Part shown: positions 18,201 through 28,447 of the stretch, piece by piece
Layout: the number at the start of each line of letters is the position of its first letter
How positions within the stretch are numbered: the stretch's first letter is position 1
NCBI RefSeq assembly: GCF_001717585.1
Contig: NZ_CP017042.1
Coordinates: 781,501 to 845,500 of the forward strand
Source of the DNA: Selenomonas sp. oral taxon 920
GTDB lineage: Bacteria; Bacillota; Negativicutes; Selenomonadales; Selenomonadaceae
DNA: 64,000 bases
Reading direction: 5' to 3'
Program-made: the position numbers and the translations under genes
The notes under the pieces: model-generated
Told to the model about the DNA's origin: nothing
The model's input: only the letters and a program-made list of their open reading frames with translations
The model's database searches: none

Positions 18201-21200
18201 CGGGCACAATGACCATGGTGACGGATGGTATCACGAACTGGAACAATGTTACGTTTGCCGACACGGCGGGCGCGGGTACGTTTTCCGTGAAGCCGAAGAC
18301 GGCGGGGAACTTTACCGTCGGAGGTACAGGTGGACTGGTATCGGACGATGGATTCGCAAAGCTCAAGGCGGGTAATTTCCACAATGTCAGCATTGGCGAC
18401 AAGACGAACGCAGGAACGGCGACCATTGCGGGCATTTCGAGCGGCAATCTGCCGACGTATACGAGCATTCTGACGAACGGTGCACTCTCCATCACGGGCA
18501 CGGTACACGGCGCAGCCGACGACACGCTTGCCCTGCATGGCGATGGTCTGACCCAGAGCGCACCGATTGAGGTTGGCAATCTGCTGCTTCTCGGCAAAGG
18601 CTCGATGGATCTCGGCACGCAGTCGAACAAGATCGAAAACATTGCTGCCGATATGTCGGACGGCAGTTTGAAGCTCAAGAACAGTGTCCACATGAAGGTC
18701 GCCGTCGTCGAAGACCGCACGGTAAATCCCGCGAAGAATGTCGATGGCCTCAAGACGAAATCGACGGATATCAAGATGGCGGCGGGGCAGAAGCTCACAG
18801 TCGAGGGCAAGCTGACCTCGACGGACGACACGAAGATTGAGGCAGATGACCTCGACCTTGGCAGCAATAAGGTCAATGTCGGTAAGCAGCTCACGCTCGA
18901 AAAGGCAAATAAGGCCCAGACCATCAGCATCGGTACAGGTGCGGGTGACTGGAATATTGACAATACGAACTACGGCAAGATCAAGATCGGCGGCGCAACG
19001 CAGACGGGCGATATCAACATCAAGGGGGCGACGTTCAAGAATCCGTCGGACATCGAGACAACGGGCAATGTCAAGCTTGAAGGCACGAACAAGGCGGGCG
19101 CGGACGGCAAGTCCGATATGAAGATCAAGGCGAGTACCGCCACTCTGCCGAACACAGGCGATACGCTCGCCGTCAAGAATCTGGAGCTCGACCTCTCGGG
19201 CGGGCTTGACCTCGGTGCAGGCAAGATCCTCGGGCAGAAGGACGGCAAGGTCAAGACCAGCGGTGTTCCCTCGGGGAAGGATATCTATATCAAGGACGAT
19301 GCCGCCGGTGTGCCGTCCAATGGCTACCGCATTTCCTACCGTACGATCAATGACGTGCTGGATGGATTTGGCGGGTTCGATGTCGCGGGCGATCAGCATC
19401 TCTATTTCTACGGCGGAACGGTCAACAAGTCCATCAATGCGTCAGGCAAGCTCGGTGTCGAGGTGCGCGATAATCTCACCATCGAGGGTAAGGGAACGAA
19501 ACTCACGATTGGCGCAGATACGTCGCAGGCGGGGCATGATCCCGCATCGGTCATCACCGGTGGTTTTACCGTCAAGCAGGGCAAGACCGTCCATGTGAAA
19601 GGCTTGGGCGCAACCCAGAAGGGCGAAGGCGCGGAAATCAATATCCAGACGGACGGAAAAATCGAGCTGGAACAGGGTGCCAAGCTGATGGTCGAGGGAA
19701 ACTATGCACAGGCAACACTCAACGCACGAAACGACGATGTCGTTCTGAAGGACAACGCCAAAGTGCAGGTCGCCCCCGGCTCCACGCCCGTCTGGGTCGA
19801 CGTGACGGGCAACAAGCTGCAGCTCGATGCGGGCGCACAGCTCGACTCGGGGACGGATACGCAGGGGGCGCTGCGCGTGCATACGGATGAGATCATCACG
19901 CCCGCAGCGGACGACAACACGACGAACATCACCGGCAAGAGCGGGCTCGTCATCACGCGCAAGACAGCGGGTGATCTGACGCTCAATAGTTCTGCGGCGG
20001 GTGCGGGACTCCACATCACGAGTGACCAGCTCAACGGCAAGCTCTTCGGCAATCAGTTCAGCGAGCTTGTTCTCGGCGACAACCGCAGCCAGACGGTTAC
20101 GATCGACGGCCTTAAGGCAAATAATCGCGTCGTCGTCAAGACGGCGGAGACGGGCAAGGTCACAATCGGTGGAGGCGGTCTGAAGGTCGGCACGGACGGA
20201 TCGGGCAAGCCCTACAATGTGACGCTGACGACGGGATCTATCGAGAACCCGACCGGCGGCAAAATGAATATTGGTGCGGGCAGTGCGCTGAACCTCTATA
20301 CAAACAGCATCACGAACCTCACTCCGAGCAGCGGCAGTCCGTCCGTTACGGGCACGGGCACGCTCGGCATCGGCACGTACAATGGCTCGAAGACCATCGG
20401 GCTTGGCGACAGTGCGACGGGCGACCTTCAGCTGACGAACAATAAGTTCACACAGGTATTTGGTCCGGACTTTTCACATTACGCCATCGGCAATGGCACG
20501 CAGGGCACAATCAATGTGAAAAATTCTTCCCTCGGGAAGGACGTGACGCTGCAGGCGGATACGATCAACTTCGCAGGAGATATGACGCTCGCGGCGGGCA
20601 AGACGCTGACCGTCAACGCCAAGACATCGGCGAATCAGACGGCGGGCAAGATCACGGCGACGAATCTCGCCGCACTCGGCGGCAATATCGCACTTGAAAA
20701 GGATAATGAAATCGGCACACTTGCGGCAGATGCACTCTCCGTCAAGGTGAAGTCGGATGCGCTGACCATCGGGCAGATTACAACGCCTGAGGGCGCACCC
20801 GTTCCTTCACGTACGATCAAGGGGGTCAAGGCAGGTGAGTCGGGCGGCACGGCGGGCGACATTGCTCTCTCCGCCGACGCGATGACCTTTAACGAAGCAA
20901 TTGAGGGCAAGGGCAATCTGACCATACAGCAGGCAACTGCCGCGACGAATCTGAACGTTGGCGCGGCGGGTACGGGACTGACGCTCTCCGAAAATCTCTT
21001 TGGCGGGAATAAGATCAAGGACGGCTTCAAGCATGTCTATCTCGGACGCGAAGATGCGACGGGCGCGACGAAGGTCGGCGGAACACTGAACTTCGTCGAT
21101 CCAACGACGATCCGCTCAGGGAAAACTGCAGGCACAATGACGGTCGACGGTTCGGCAAAGATAGGGACGAACGGAAACGATCTCGCACTCGAATCGAAGG

Positions 21201-24200
21201 ATCTGAGTACGGCGGCGGGAAGTTCCGTCGATACGGGCACGGGTGCACTCACGCTCAAGACCGACACGATCGACCTCAATGGAAAGATGAAGGGCAACAA
21301 GGCGCTCAACATCCTGCCAATGTCGCCCAATCGGGATGTCAAGCTCGGCGGCAATGTGAACGACCCGACGAAGCTCTCCCTGCTTGACAAGTATTTCAAT
21401 GGCAACAACCGCCAGTTCTGGGAATACGAGATTATCAACATCGGCGACCGTGCGGGCGGCGGGCGGCTCTATCAGAGCGGCACGATTGATATGCCGTTCC
21501 GTGTCAACATCCAGCAGGCAATCACGAGCGGCTCGGGCGGCGTCAACATTTCGGGCACGATCAATACACACGGCAGGGACTATACCGTCGCCAGCCGCGA
21601 AGTCAACCTCGACGATGCACATATCAATGCAGACGGTGCTGACCGCAATCATGACGGCAATGTCGCCATCAATACGGACCAACTCAATACGGCGAACGGC
21701 AGTACGATCACGGGGCACGGAGATGTATCCTTTGATACCTATACGCCCGGCAAGACGCTCAACTTCGGCACCCCCGGGGGAGGCGGCACACCCTCGGGAC
21801 TTGTCCTGCCATCCGACATCTTCAGCGGCACGGGCCTCTTGCAGAAGAACCCCGACGGCAAGGGATTTAAGAAGATCCGCATCGGCGGTCAGAATGCGGG
21901 GGATATCAAGGTCGGCAATGTCGATCTGCCCGAGGGACTTGCCGATGCCGTCTCCATCAAGACGGGCGGCAATGTGGTCTCGACGGGTGTCCTCAAATCC
22001 GTTCCGACACTTGAGGTGGAAGCAAACTCCGTGAACCTCACGGGTGCGAACGAGATCAAGAACCTTGGCAATATCACGTCTGCAACAGGTGTGAATGTCG
22101 AGACAAAGGGCGGCACGAACGTTACGGGCAAGATCACGGGCAACAACGCTCCGATCAACATTACAAACAAGAACGGCGGCAACGTTACGATTGCGCCCGG
22201 CGGACAGATCGTCGGCACGGGCACGTCCGATGTCGTCATCGAGGCACAGGGAGGTGCGTTCAAGAACAAGGGCGGCGCCAATGCCATCAAGACCGACCCC
22301 GGCCAGCGTTATGTCGTGCATACGGAGGATTCGGTTGAGAACGAGATCGACGGTCTCGTCTTCGAGTTCCGCAAATACGGCGTGGACTACAACAACCGCA
22401 GCGCCTTCCCTGTTCCGCCCGGCAAGAACGCCATGTTCTACAAGTATCAGCCGGAGCTGAAGTTCTACTCGACGCGCACCTACGGTGACGATAATTCGGC
22501 CTTCTTCAACTCGACGGCGGGCTTCCATATCCAAGACGACGGCAACCTCAAGCGCCGTGCGCTCGACAAGGATGAGGTTGACTATATTCGCGCCCATGTG
22601 ATTGACTCGGGCACGCATAACTTCGGGACGACGAAGCTGACGAACGTCAATGCCGACATCAATACGGCGGACGGCACGGTCACGAACGCGGCGACCGATT
22701 CGGCCGTGCGCGCAGGTGCGCGTACCTACGGGTCGGATTCGACCGTTGCCAATGAGAAGATCACCTATCAGGGACACAACGATCTCAACTACAAGATCAC
22801 GGTCGACTACCGCATTGTGCCGCGTGAAGTAACAGTTACGGGCAAGACGGAGACAGTCGACTATAACGGCAATCCGCACAATTACACCGGAATGAACGGC
22901 GTTACGTTCACAAACTTCGCGAACAGCCAGACCGCGGCAACAGCGGGCATTTCGGGGGCTGTTTCCTATACCCCGATTGCGGATGCGACGAAGACGACGG
23001 GCTTTGCGCAGGGCGCGATTCATGCGGGCGAGTACACGGTTGGCCTGGCAGGCAGCACGCTTGCGGCAAACAACTACAACTTCAAGTATGTGCCGGGCAA
23101 GCTGACGATCAAGCCGCGCGACATCCACTTTACCGCGCCGAATGGTACGCGCATCTATGGCGCTGCAAACAATACGGTGGCAATTCCGTCTCCGACTTAT
23201 ACGGGGACGCTTGCAACAGGCGACAGCTTTGCAAATTATACGGTCAGAGCGGTCGATGGCGGCGGTAATGCCGTTACGGAGCGTACGGGTGTCGGAAGCT
23301 ATACGATGCAGGTCGAGAATGCAGCGCTTGCGCCGGGCAGCCGCGGCTACGCCTCGGACTATAACATCACATCGGCAAGCGGTACGCTGACCATTACGCC
23401 GCGTGCCTTGACCATCACGGCGGGCGATAAGCAGCGCGCCTACGGTGCGGACAACAGCACAGCAGGCTATGTGGGCGGCACGGCGAAGGTCAACGTCGCT
23501 GCGGCAACTGCAACGACGGGGCTTGTCAACGGCGACGCCATCGACGATGTGACGGAGACGATCGACCCGACGGCGACCGTCACGACGAATGCAGGAACGA
23601 GCGGCCTTTGGACAAAGGCGAGCGGGGCGCACTTCTCCTCGGGGACGGATGCGAACTATACCATCACTTACGTCGATGGGCATTTCAGCATCGTGCCGCG
23701 TGAGGTGCTTATCACGGCGGGCAGTGCTTCCCGTGACTACGGTGCGCCGAATCCTGTGGTAACCGCATATGCTGCAGAGCGCGGCGACCACACGACGGGG
23801 CGTGGGCTGCTCGCGGGCGATGATATCAGCGGTGTACAACTGTACTACGCGCCGAACATCAATGCATCGACTCCCGGCGGCATCTACGGATCGGCGATTC
23901 ACGTTGATCCGACCAGTGTTATCTATACAGGTGCGACGAATCTCAGCAACTATCGCTTCCGCTATGCGCCGGGAACGCTGCGCATCGGTATGCGCGGCTT
24001 CGATATGAGTACGCCTGCAGGAACTGCCGTAACGACGAGCAGCACGGTGGCCGCGCAGAGCGGCACCGGCAGTGGAAATGCTTTCATGCAAAAGGGCATG
24101 CCGCAGTATAATGATCCGCAGCGCAGTCTGCAGCCGGATCATGTGACGGTCAGCCCGCCGCAGGATGTGGCACAGACAAACTGGGCAAATCGCGTCGTAC

Positions 24201-24727
24201 TGACGGGGAGCGGCTCATCCGAGGCACATGATTTCGTCGAGCAGAAGGACGGCTCGTTCGGCTTCGATCTCGGGAAGACGCGCGGCAGCCGCGGCATCTA
24301 TCATGAGGAGATTCCGGGCAATACTGCCGAGGCAATTCCTGTGCTCTTTACGGACGGCGGCTCGCGCGATCTTGACGGCATCTACTCCGTCAACTACAGT
24401 CCTGAAAAGTTGTCGATCAAGCCGTCGTCAAAGAAAGTGGACATTCCGGATCCGAAGGATATCCACAATACGTCGGAACAGGCGCTCAGCTTCCTCTACC
24501 AGACGAAAAGCGGTTCTTTCAAGGTGACGTTTGGCAACGGTATTGTGACACTCTACCCGCAGGATGAGGCGGCACTCGCGGTTGTTACGAATGAGGATCG
24601 CAAGGCGGAGCGTGCCATACTCGCCTCGGGACTTCTCACGGCGATTGAAGACCTTGGTGTGACTCCCGTGGAGATCCGCGCCGTCTACATCTTCAATGTG
24701 TTGAAGGGGCAGGTGGAAGAGGAGTAA
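15272..24727 (+). CDS. filamentous haemagglutinin-type adhesin (TpsA) with MBG repeats
   Basis: A 3151-residue secreted surface protein. The signal peptide ends near residue 36 (GMNHAMALPQ). The TPS secretion domain (about 40-270) has NWNSFNIGAGERVNIHQP, FGTLSANGRVFLVNPAGVLF and VASTMNITNADF. A very long Gly/Thr/Asp-rich beta-helix of irregular repeats fills about 300-2450. At about 2500-2930 there are at least four tandem MBG/YDG-type domains, each opening like PREVTVTG, PRALTITAGDKQRAYGA or PREVLITAGSASRDYGA. The C-terminal 110 residues look globular and contain few repeats. Cysteine appears to be absent. The partner TpsB lies directly upstream. The ligand is unknown; adhesion or biofilm formation is inferred. 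Confidence 0.9.
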   Translation: MSMMRKQRRGRMRRSVGILAAGAMMVSGMNHAMALPQGGQVAAGAAEIAASQTEMAIHQATQNAVINWNSFNIGAGERVNIHQPNAQAALLNRVLGGNPSEIFGTLSANGRVFLVNPAGVLFAPGAQVDAGSIVASTMNITNADFMAGKYAFVGTPNDGKVINRASLIAKNEGTVALLGKDVVNEGVIVAKKGAAVLASGEAVSLDFNGDGKVSVVPTRAAMEQAVTNKGLVEADGGLVFMSAATGDALTRSAVNQEGIVRAASLDGRAGTVRMTANDVRLSSGSVTDVSGAQGGTVEIGGGWQGTGDLAHAQNVTIERGAAVRADATQAGNAGGTVAVWSDGMTQFAGEITARGKGTGVGGAVETSGAQVQITGAVNASSETGKAGEWLIDPGDIEVKTRIAGDPEKGSMADVQTVTNSLNGGTSVSIQTANLTGPNDNSITVSDAITKTAGGDATLSLKATGSVNINADISSTAGKLNVDITSDTNHRAGGSVTVASGKNITTLGGNVKIGGGLMDSGVGFANSQSAGEAGITLDHAVINTTDAGGTAGGNVELAGSTTADAAGVSLAGTTITAGTGKVTLIGKSTGTNAALAKGISIDSGSGITTRTVELRTDSIDLAGTITGDNDPAGSAKVWTLSDGKTINFGTGSGGLDLAGDTFTSTGKIRNFYKNTVGDASKAANINAGGVTAGSDLAIDSGAGTLTVGGAVNVATGHALTLGSKNAITGAGVITSDALVLDAAAATVNLTGTHAVGKLDGAAKGLAFKNGTNLKIGEDTGLTTAADGADIDVTGDLTVGAHGITNGAGAMKLKASGTLKLDANAEVKSTGAAATSLEAAAVNFDTASKVSTAGGTIHLKTDALTLPTGAQGTLSSANGKVTVETKTAGKTMSVGSSSAADLDLPNLDFIDSGTGEIHLGNDQTGAVEVGTANVKAPLTAESASTIKFTGVLTNASGKDTTFKANAVDFGAGANLAAGAGTMTMVTDGITNWNNVTFADTAGAGTFSVKPKTAGNFTVGGTGGLVSDDGFAKLKAGNFHNVSIGDKTNAGTATIAGISSGNLPTYTSILTNGALSITGTVHGAADDTLALHGDGLTQSAPIEVGNLLLLGKGSMDLGTQSNKIENIAADMSDGSLKLKNSVHMKVAVVEDRTVNPAKNVDGLKTKSTDIKMAAGQKLTVEGKLTSTDDTKIEADDLDLGSNKVNVGKQLTLEKANKAQTISIGTGAGDWNIDNTNYGKIKIGGATQTGDINIKGATFKNPSDIETTGNVKLEGTNKAGADGKSDMKIKASTATLPNTGDTLAVKNLELDLSGGLDLGAGKILGQKDGKVKTSGVPSGKDIYIKDDAAGVPSNGYRISYRTINDVLDGFGGFDVAGDQHLYFYGGTVNKSINASGKLGVEVRDNLTIEGKGTKLTIGADTSQAGHDPASVITGGFTVKQGKTVHVKGLGATQKGEGAEINIQTDGKIELEQGAKLMVEGNYAQATLNARNDDVVLKDNAKVQVAPGSTPVWVDVTGNKLQLDAGAQLDSGTDTQGALRVHTDEIITPAADDNTTNITGKSGLVITRKTAGDLTLNSSAAGAGLHITSDQLNGKLFGNQFSELVLGDNRSQTVTIDGLKANNRVVVKTAETGKVTIGGGGLKVGTDGSGKPYNVTLTTGSIENPTGGKMNIGAGSALNLYTNSITNLTPSSGSPSVTGTGTLGIGTYNGSKTIGLGDSATGDLQLTNNKFTQVFGPDFSHYAIGNGTQGTINVKNSSLGKDVTLQADTINFAGDMTLAAGKTLTVNAKTSANQTAGKITATNLAALGGNIALEKDNEIGTLAADALSVKVKSDALTIGQITTPEGAPVPSRTIKGVKAGESGGTAGDIALSADAMTFNEAIEGKGNLTIQQATAATNLNVGAAGTGLTLSENLFGGNKIKDGFKHVYLGREDATGATKVGGTLNFVDPTTIRSGKTAGTMTVDGSAKIGTNGNDLALESKDLSTAAGSSVDTGTGALTLKTDTIDLNGKMKGNKALNILPMSPNRDVKLGGNVNDPTKLSLLDKYFNGNNRQFWEYEIINIGDRAGGGRLYQSGTIDMPFRVNIQQAITSGSGGVNISGTINTHGRDYTVASREVNLDDAHINADGADRNHDGNVAINTDQLNTANGSTITGHGDVSFDTYTPGKTLNFGTPGGGGTPSGLVLPSDIFSGTGLLQKNPDGKGFKKIRIGGQNAGDIKVGNVDLPEGLADAVSIKTGGNVVSTGVLKSVPTLEVEANSVNLTGANEIKNLGNITSATGVNVETKGGTNVTGKITGNNAPINITNKNGGNVTIAPGGQIVGTGTSDVVIEAQGGAFKNKGGANAIKTDPGQRYVVHTEDSVENEIDGLVFEFRKYGVDYNNRSAFPVPPGKNAMFYKYQPELKFYSTRTYGDDNSAFFNSTAGFHIQDDGNLKRRALDKDEVDYIRAHVIDSGTHNFGTTKLTNVNADINTADGTVTNAATDSAVRAGARTYGSDSTVANEKITYQGHNDLNYKITVDYRIVPREVTVTGKTETVDYNGNPHNYTGMNGVTFTNFANSQTAATAGISGAVSYTPIADATKTTGFAQGAIHAGEYTVGLAGSTLAANNYNFKYVPGKLTIKPRDIHFTAPNGTRIYGAANNTVAIPSPTYTGTLATGDSFANYTVRAVDGGGNAVTERTGVGSYTMQVENAALAPGSRGYASDYNITSASGTLTITPRALTITAGDKQRAYGADNSTAGYVGGTAKVNVAAATATTGLVNGDAIDDVTETIDPTATVTTNAGTSGLWTKASGAHFSSGTDANYTITYVDGHFSIVPREVLITAGSASRDYGAPNPVVTAYAAERGDHTTGRGLLAGDDISGVQLYYAPNINASTPGGIYGSAIHVDPTSVIYTGATNLSNYRFRYAPGTLRIGMRGFDMSTPAGTAVTTSSTVAAQSGTGSGNAFMQKGMPQYNDPQRSLQPDHVTVSPPQDVAQTNWANRVVLTGSGSSEAHDFVEQKDGSFGFDLGKTRGSRGIYHEEIPGNTAEAIPVLFTDGGSRDLDGIYSVNYSPEKLSIKPSSKKVDIPDPKDIHNTSEQALSFLYQTKSGSFKVTFGNGIVTLYPQDEAALAVVTNEDRKAERAILASGLLTAIEDLGVTPVEIRAVYIFNVLKGQVEEE

Positions 24728-24752
24728 AATTCCATAAAGCATATGCTGCTTA

Positions 24753-24796
24753 GGGCTGCTGCACGAAGATTTTAGTTTCGTGCAGCAGCCTTTCTA
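24753..24796 (+). terminator. intrinsic terminator of the tps operon
   Basis: GGCTGCTGCACGAA pairs with TTCGTGCAGCAGCC around a short loop and is followed by TTTCT. It lies 26 bases after the adhesin stop. Confidence 0.85.
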
Positions 24797-24826
24797 AAAT
24801 CCTTTTGACTTTTTGTCATTTTGCTC

Positions 24827-24855
24827 TTGACTTTTTGCTTTTTACCGTGTATATT
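24827..24855 (+). promoter_or_regulatory. sigma-70-type promoter of the heat-shock operon
   Basis: TTGACT at 24827-24832 and TATATT at 24850-24855 have a 17-base spacer. The CIRCE operator begins 15 bases downstream, so repressor there would block initiation. Confidence 0.85.
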
Positions 24856-24870
24856 CAGTATAGCTTTTGA

Positions 24871-24897
24871 TTAGCACTCAGTTTTAGAGAGTGCTAA
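24871..24897 (+). promoter_or_regulatory. CIRCE operator (HrcA binding site)
   Basis: An exact match to the CIRCE consensus: TTAGCACTC, nine bases, then GAGTGCTAA. It lies between the promoter and hrcA, the classic site where HrcA represses this operon at normal temperature. Confidence 0.97.
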
Positions 24898-24937
24898 CAA
24901 CGAGTGAGACGTCTTGAAAGGAGAGGAGAGAGGGTGA

Positions 24938-25972
24938 ATGTCGGACGATCTGGACGCGCGCAAGAGTCAGATCCTGTGGGCGGTCGTCGATGACTATATT
25001 GCATCGGCGGAGCCGGTCGGATCGCGGACACTCGCGCGAAAATACAATCTCGGCATCAGCCCTGCCACCATTCGGAACGAGATGGCGGATCTCGAGATGC
25101 TCGGCTACCTCGAACATCCGCATACATCCGCTGGACGCATTCCATCGTCGAAGGGCTATCGGTTCTACGTCGACGGCTTGCAGCCTGTTGCACCGGTGAC
25201 GGATGCCGAGAAGAAGAAGATTCACGATTGGTACAGCCGTCGCGTGCGGCGCCTTGACGAGGTCTTTCAGGAGACGGCACGGCTGATTGCGGATGTGACG
25301 CACAATGTATCACTCGTACTTGCGCCGCAGGCAGCACAGTCGACATTTCGTATGCTGCAGTTCCTTCCTCTCGACATGACGCACGCGATTGCCGTACTCA
25401 TGACGGACGCGGGCTTCGTGGAGAACCGCATCGTTGAGATCCCTGACGGTGCGACATTCGCGGACTTTCAGCGCATGGCGGGGGCGGTCAATACGACGCT
25501 CTCGGGCAAGGCACTCAGCGATGTGACGAAGGCAGATATGCGCCGTGTGCGCGACGCCATCGGCGACGAATCCATTTTCGTCGCCGCGGTCGAGGTCATG
25601 CACAGAGCCCTTGAGGGACGATCTGACGATCGGCTCTACCTCGGCGGGACAGCGCAGCTTCTCGGCAACCCCGAGTTTCAAGATCTTGAGCGCGTCCGCG
25701 CGATGCTGCTCGTCCTTGAGCGTGAGGATCTCGTCAAGGACATTCTGCACACGCATGCGGGCGAGGGACTTGAGGTGACAATCGGGCGCGAGAACAAGAG
25801 CAGCACGTTCTGGGACAGCAGTTTCATCACGGCGACATACCATGTCGACGGCAGACTGCTCGGAACGATTGCCGTGCTCGGTCCGACGCGCATGGAGTAC
25901 GCGAAGGCGATGCGCATACTGGACTATGTGAACACAAATCTGACAGAGATGATCTATCAGTTGAAATGGTAG
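24938..25972 (+). CDS. hrcA: heat-inducible transcription repressor HrcA
   Basis: A 344-residue repressor that binds CIRCE and whose activity is tuned by GroEL. An N-terminal winged helix (SQILWAVVDDYIASAEPVGSR) is followed by NLGISPATIRNEMADLEMLGY, the family hallmark. The central and C-terminal GAF-like part contains the IGRE and GPTRMEY region. It is the first gene of the operon and its end overlaps the upstream region of grpE. Autoregulation through the perfect CIRCE is expected. Confidence 0.97.
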   Translation: MSDDLDARKSQILWAVVDDYIASAEPVGSRTLARKYNLGISPATIRNEMADLEMLGYLEHPHTSAGRIPSSKGYRFYVDGLQPVAPVTDAEKKKIHDWYSRRVRRLDEVFQETARLIADVTHNVSLVLAPQAAQSTFRMLQFLPLDMTHAIAVLMTDAGFVENRIVEIPDGATFADFQRMAGAVNTTLSGKALSDVTKADMRRVRDAIGDESIFVAAVEVMHRALEGRSDDRLYLGGTAQLLGNPEFQDLERVRAMLLVLEREDLVKDILHTHAGEGLEVTIGRENKSSTFWDSSFITATYHVDGRLLGTIAVLGPTRMEYAKAMRILDYVNTNLTEMIYQLKW

Positions 25973-25986
25973 GAGAGGTGAACGGC

Positions 25987-26538
25987 TTGCAGGAAAAGGA
26001 AGAGCTGACCGCAGAGGCGTGCGAAGAGCAGCCCGCAGAGGATGTGAGCGACGCGGAGGAGACTGGTGCACAGACTGTGGAGGATGCTGCAGAGACTCAG
26101 AACGATGTGCTTACAGCGGAACTGCAGGAAAAGAACGACCGCATTCTGCGCCTTCAGGCGGACTTTGAGAACTTTCGCCGCCGCACGGCGAAGGAGAAGG
26201 AGGAGCTCGCTGCCGTCATCACGCAGAACCTGCTCACGGATCTCCTGCCGCTGCTCGATAATTTCGAGCGGGCAATGGCGGTGGAACAGACGGATGTGGA
26301 GGCATTTCAAAAGGGTGTGGAGATGATCTTCACACAGCTCCGCGAGGTCATGGAAAAGCACGGGCTTGAACACATTGAGGCAGAGGGGCAGCCCTTCGAC
26401 CCAAATGTACATCAGGCGGTCATGCGTGTCGAGAATCCCGATGTGGAGGACGGTACGATCACACAGGTATTGCAGAAGGGCTATCAGGCAAAGGGCAGGG
26501 TCATCCGCCCTGCGATGGTGCAGGTAGCCGGTAACTAA
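25987..26538 (+). CDS. grpE: nucleotide exchange factor GrpE
   Basis: A 183-residue co-chaperone that releases ADP from DnaK. An acidic N-terminal tail is followed by a long coiled coil ([21 protein letters not shown], about residues 45-80). A C-terminal beta domain has HEAVM-like [19 protein letters not shown] and [11 protein letters not shown]. Start chosen at TTG 25987 because AGGAGAGG lies eight bases upstream. ATG 25966, inside the end of hrcA, is in frame but lacks a ribosome site. Confidence 0.93.
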   Translation: MQEKEELTAEACEEQPAEDVSDAEETGAQTVEDAAETQNDVLTAELQEKNDRILRLQADFENFRRRTAKEKEELAAVITQNLLTDLLPLLDNFERAMAVEQTDVEAFQKGVEMIFTQLREVMEKHGLEHIEAEGQPFDPNVHQAVMRVENPDVEDGTITQVLQKGYQAKGRVIRPAMVQVAGN

Positions 26539-26578
26539 CGACGTAAATAACATCTATAAGATTTTGGAGGAATATAAA

Positions 26579-28438
26579 ATGGCTAAAGTAATTGGTATCG
26601 ACCTTGGTACGACAAACTCTGTTGTCTCCGTCATGGAGGGCGGCGAACCGACTGTCATCACAAACCCTGAGGGCAGCCGCATCACGCCGTCCGTCGTGGG
26701 CTTTACGAAGGACGGGCAGCGCCTCGTCGGGCGTCTTGCGAAGAACCAGGCGGTCTCGAATCCTGACCGCACGATTTCGTCCATCAAGCGCCACATGGGC
26801 GAGGGCAACTATCACGTGACGATCGACGGAAAGAACTACACACCGCCCGAGATCTCCGCGATGATTCTGCAGAAGCTGAAGAGCGACGCAGAGGCATATC
26901 TCGGCGAAACGGTTTCGCAGGCGGTTATCACGGTCCCTGCGTACTTCAACGACAGTCAGCGTCAGGCGACAAAGGACGCGGGCAAGATCGCGGGTCTCGA
27001 AGTTCTGCGCATCATCAACGAGCCGACGGCGGCGGCGCTCGCCTACGGTCTCGACAAGGATCAGGATGAGACCGTGCTTGTCTTTGACCTCGGCGGCGGC
27101 ACGTTCGACGTGTCCATCCTTGAGCTCAGCGAGGGCGTGTTCGAGGTCAAGGCGACGAACGGCGACACGGTGCTCGGCGGCGATGACTTCGACAAGAAGG
27201 TCATGGACTGGATGGTCGAGGAATTCAAGAAGGAGAACGGCATCGATCTCTCGCAGGACAAGATGAGCGCACAGCGTCTTATCGAGGCGGCGGAGAAGGC
27301 GAAGATCGAGCTCTCGAGCATGAGCCAGACGAACATCAACCTGCCGTTCATTACGGCAGATGCCACGGGACCGAAGCACCTTGATCTCACGCTCTCGCGC
27401 GCGAAGTTCGATGAGCTGACGGCGGATCTCGTGGAGCGCACGATGGTTCCGACGCGCAAGGCAATGGAGGATGCAGGACTTTCGGGCGGAGACATCGACA
27501 AGATCATCCTCGTCGGCGGTTCGTCCCGTATTCCCGCCGTGCAGGATGCGATCCGCAAGATCCTCGGCAAGGAGCCCTCGAAGGGCGTAAACCCCGATGA
27601 GTGCGTCTCCATCGGCGCAGCGATTCAGGGCGGCGTGCTTGTCGGCGAGGTCAAGGACGTGCTGCTCCTCGATGTTACGCCGCTCTCTCTCGGCATCGAG
27701 ACGCTCGGCGGTGTCTGCACGAAGATCATCGACCGCAACACCACCATCCCGACATCGAAGAGCCAGGTGTTCTCCACCGCGGCGGACAATCAGCCGGGCG
27801 TTGAGATTCACGTCCTGCAGGGCGAGCGCGAGATGGCGGCGGGCAACAAGACGCTCGGACGCTTCCAGCTCACGGACATCCCGCCCGCACCGCGCGGCGT
27901 ACCCCAGATCGAGGTCAAGTTCGACATCGACGCGAACGGCATTGTCAATGTGTCGGCGAAGGATCTCGGTACGGGCAAGGAGCAGAAGATCACAATCCAG
28001 TCCGACAGCGGCATGAGCAAAGAGGATATCGAGCGCATGGTCAAGGAGGCGGAGAGCCACGCCGCCGAGGACAAGAAGCAGCGGGAAGCCGTTGACGCGC
28101 GCAATGCGGGCGACAGCCTCGTCTATCAGGCGGAGAAGGCAATCAAGGATCTCGGCGAGAATGCCGATCAGACGCTCGTCTCCAAGACGCAGACTGCCGT
28201 TGACAAGCTGAAGGAAGCCCTCAAGGGTTCGGACATCGAGGCGATCAAGGCGGCGACCGAGGAAGCACGCCAGCCCCTCTACGAGCTCTCCACTGCAGCG
28301 TACCAGCAGGCACAGCAGGCAGCGGGCGCGGCAGGTGCAGCGCCGGGCGCGGATGCGAATGCGGGTGCACAGAGCGCACCGCAGGATGACAACGTCGTCG
28401 ATGCGGAGTTCACCGAAGTCAAGGACGATAAGAAGTAA
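26579..28438 (+). CDS. dnaK: chaperone DnaK (Hsp70)
   Basis: A 619-residue ATP-driven folding chaperone. The ATPase domain begins [16 protein letters not shown] and includes [14 protein letters not shown] and [11 protein letters not shown]. The substrate-binding domain starts after [15 protein letters not shown] helical lid ends in an Ala/Gly-rich linker and the tail [14 protein letters not shown]. The start is ATG 26579, behind TTTTGGAGGA. It works with GrpE and DnaJ encoded on either side. Confidence 0.98.
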   Translation: MAKVIGIDLGTTNSVVSVMEGGEPTVITNPEGSRITPSVVGFTKDGQRLVGRLAKNQAVSNPDRTISSIKRHMGEGNYHVTIDGKNYTPPEISAMILQKLKSDAEAYLGETVSQAVITVPAYFNDSQRQATKDAGKIAGLEVLRIINEPTAAALAYGLDKDQDETVLVFDLGGGTFDVSILELSEGVFEVKATNGDTVLGGDDFDKKVMDWMVEEFKKENGIDLSQDKMSAQRLIEAAEKAKIELSSMSQTNINLPFITADATGPKHLDLTLSRAKFDELTADLVERTMVPTRKAMEDAGLSGGDIDKIILVGGSSRIPAVQDAIRKILGKEPSKGVNPDECVSIGAAIQGGVLVGEVKDVLLLDVTPLSLGIETLGGVCTKIIDRNTTIPTSKSQVFSTAADNQPGVEIHVLQGEREMAAGNKTLGRFQLTDIPPAPRGVPQIEVKFDIDANGIVNVSAKDLGTGKEQKITIQSDSGMSKEDIERMVKEAESHAAEDKKQREAVDARNAGDSLVYQAEKAIKDLGENADQTLVSKTQTAVDKLKEALKGSDIEAIKAATEEARQPLYELSTAAYQQAQQAAGAAGAAPGADANAGAQSAPQDDNVVDAEFTEVKDDKK

Positions 28439-28447
28439 GGTGGTATC

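Noticed and set aside
16400-22300. Repetitive short motifs in the adhesin gene that could suggest a CRISPR-like or tandem repeat array
   Set aside because: The repeats are irregular in length and sequence and encode a beta-helix. There are no constant direct repeats with unique spacers.
17081-24142. Very long minus-strand frames (772 and 1008 codons) under the adhesin gene
   Set aside because: They come from the skewed codon use of the Gly/Thr/Asp-rich adhesin read backwards. There is no start signal, and the Arg/Ile-rich products match no family I know.
24871-24897. Treating the CIRCE inverted repeat as a terminator
   Set aside because: It matches the operator consensus exactly, lies just after the promoter and has no T run.
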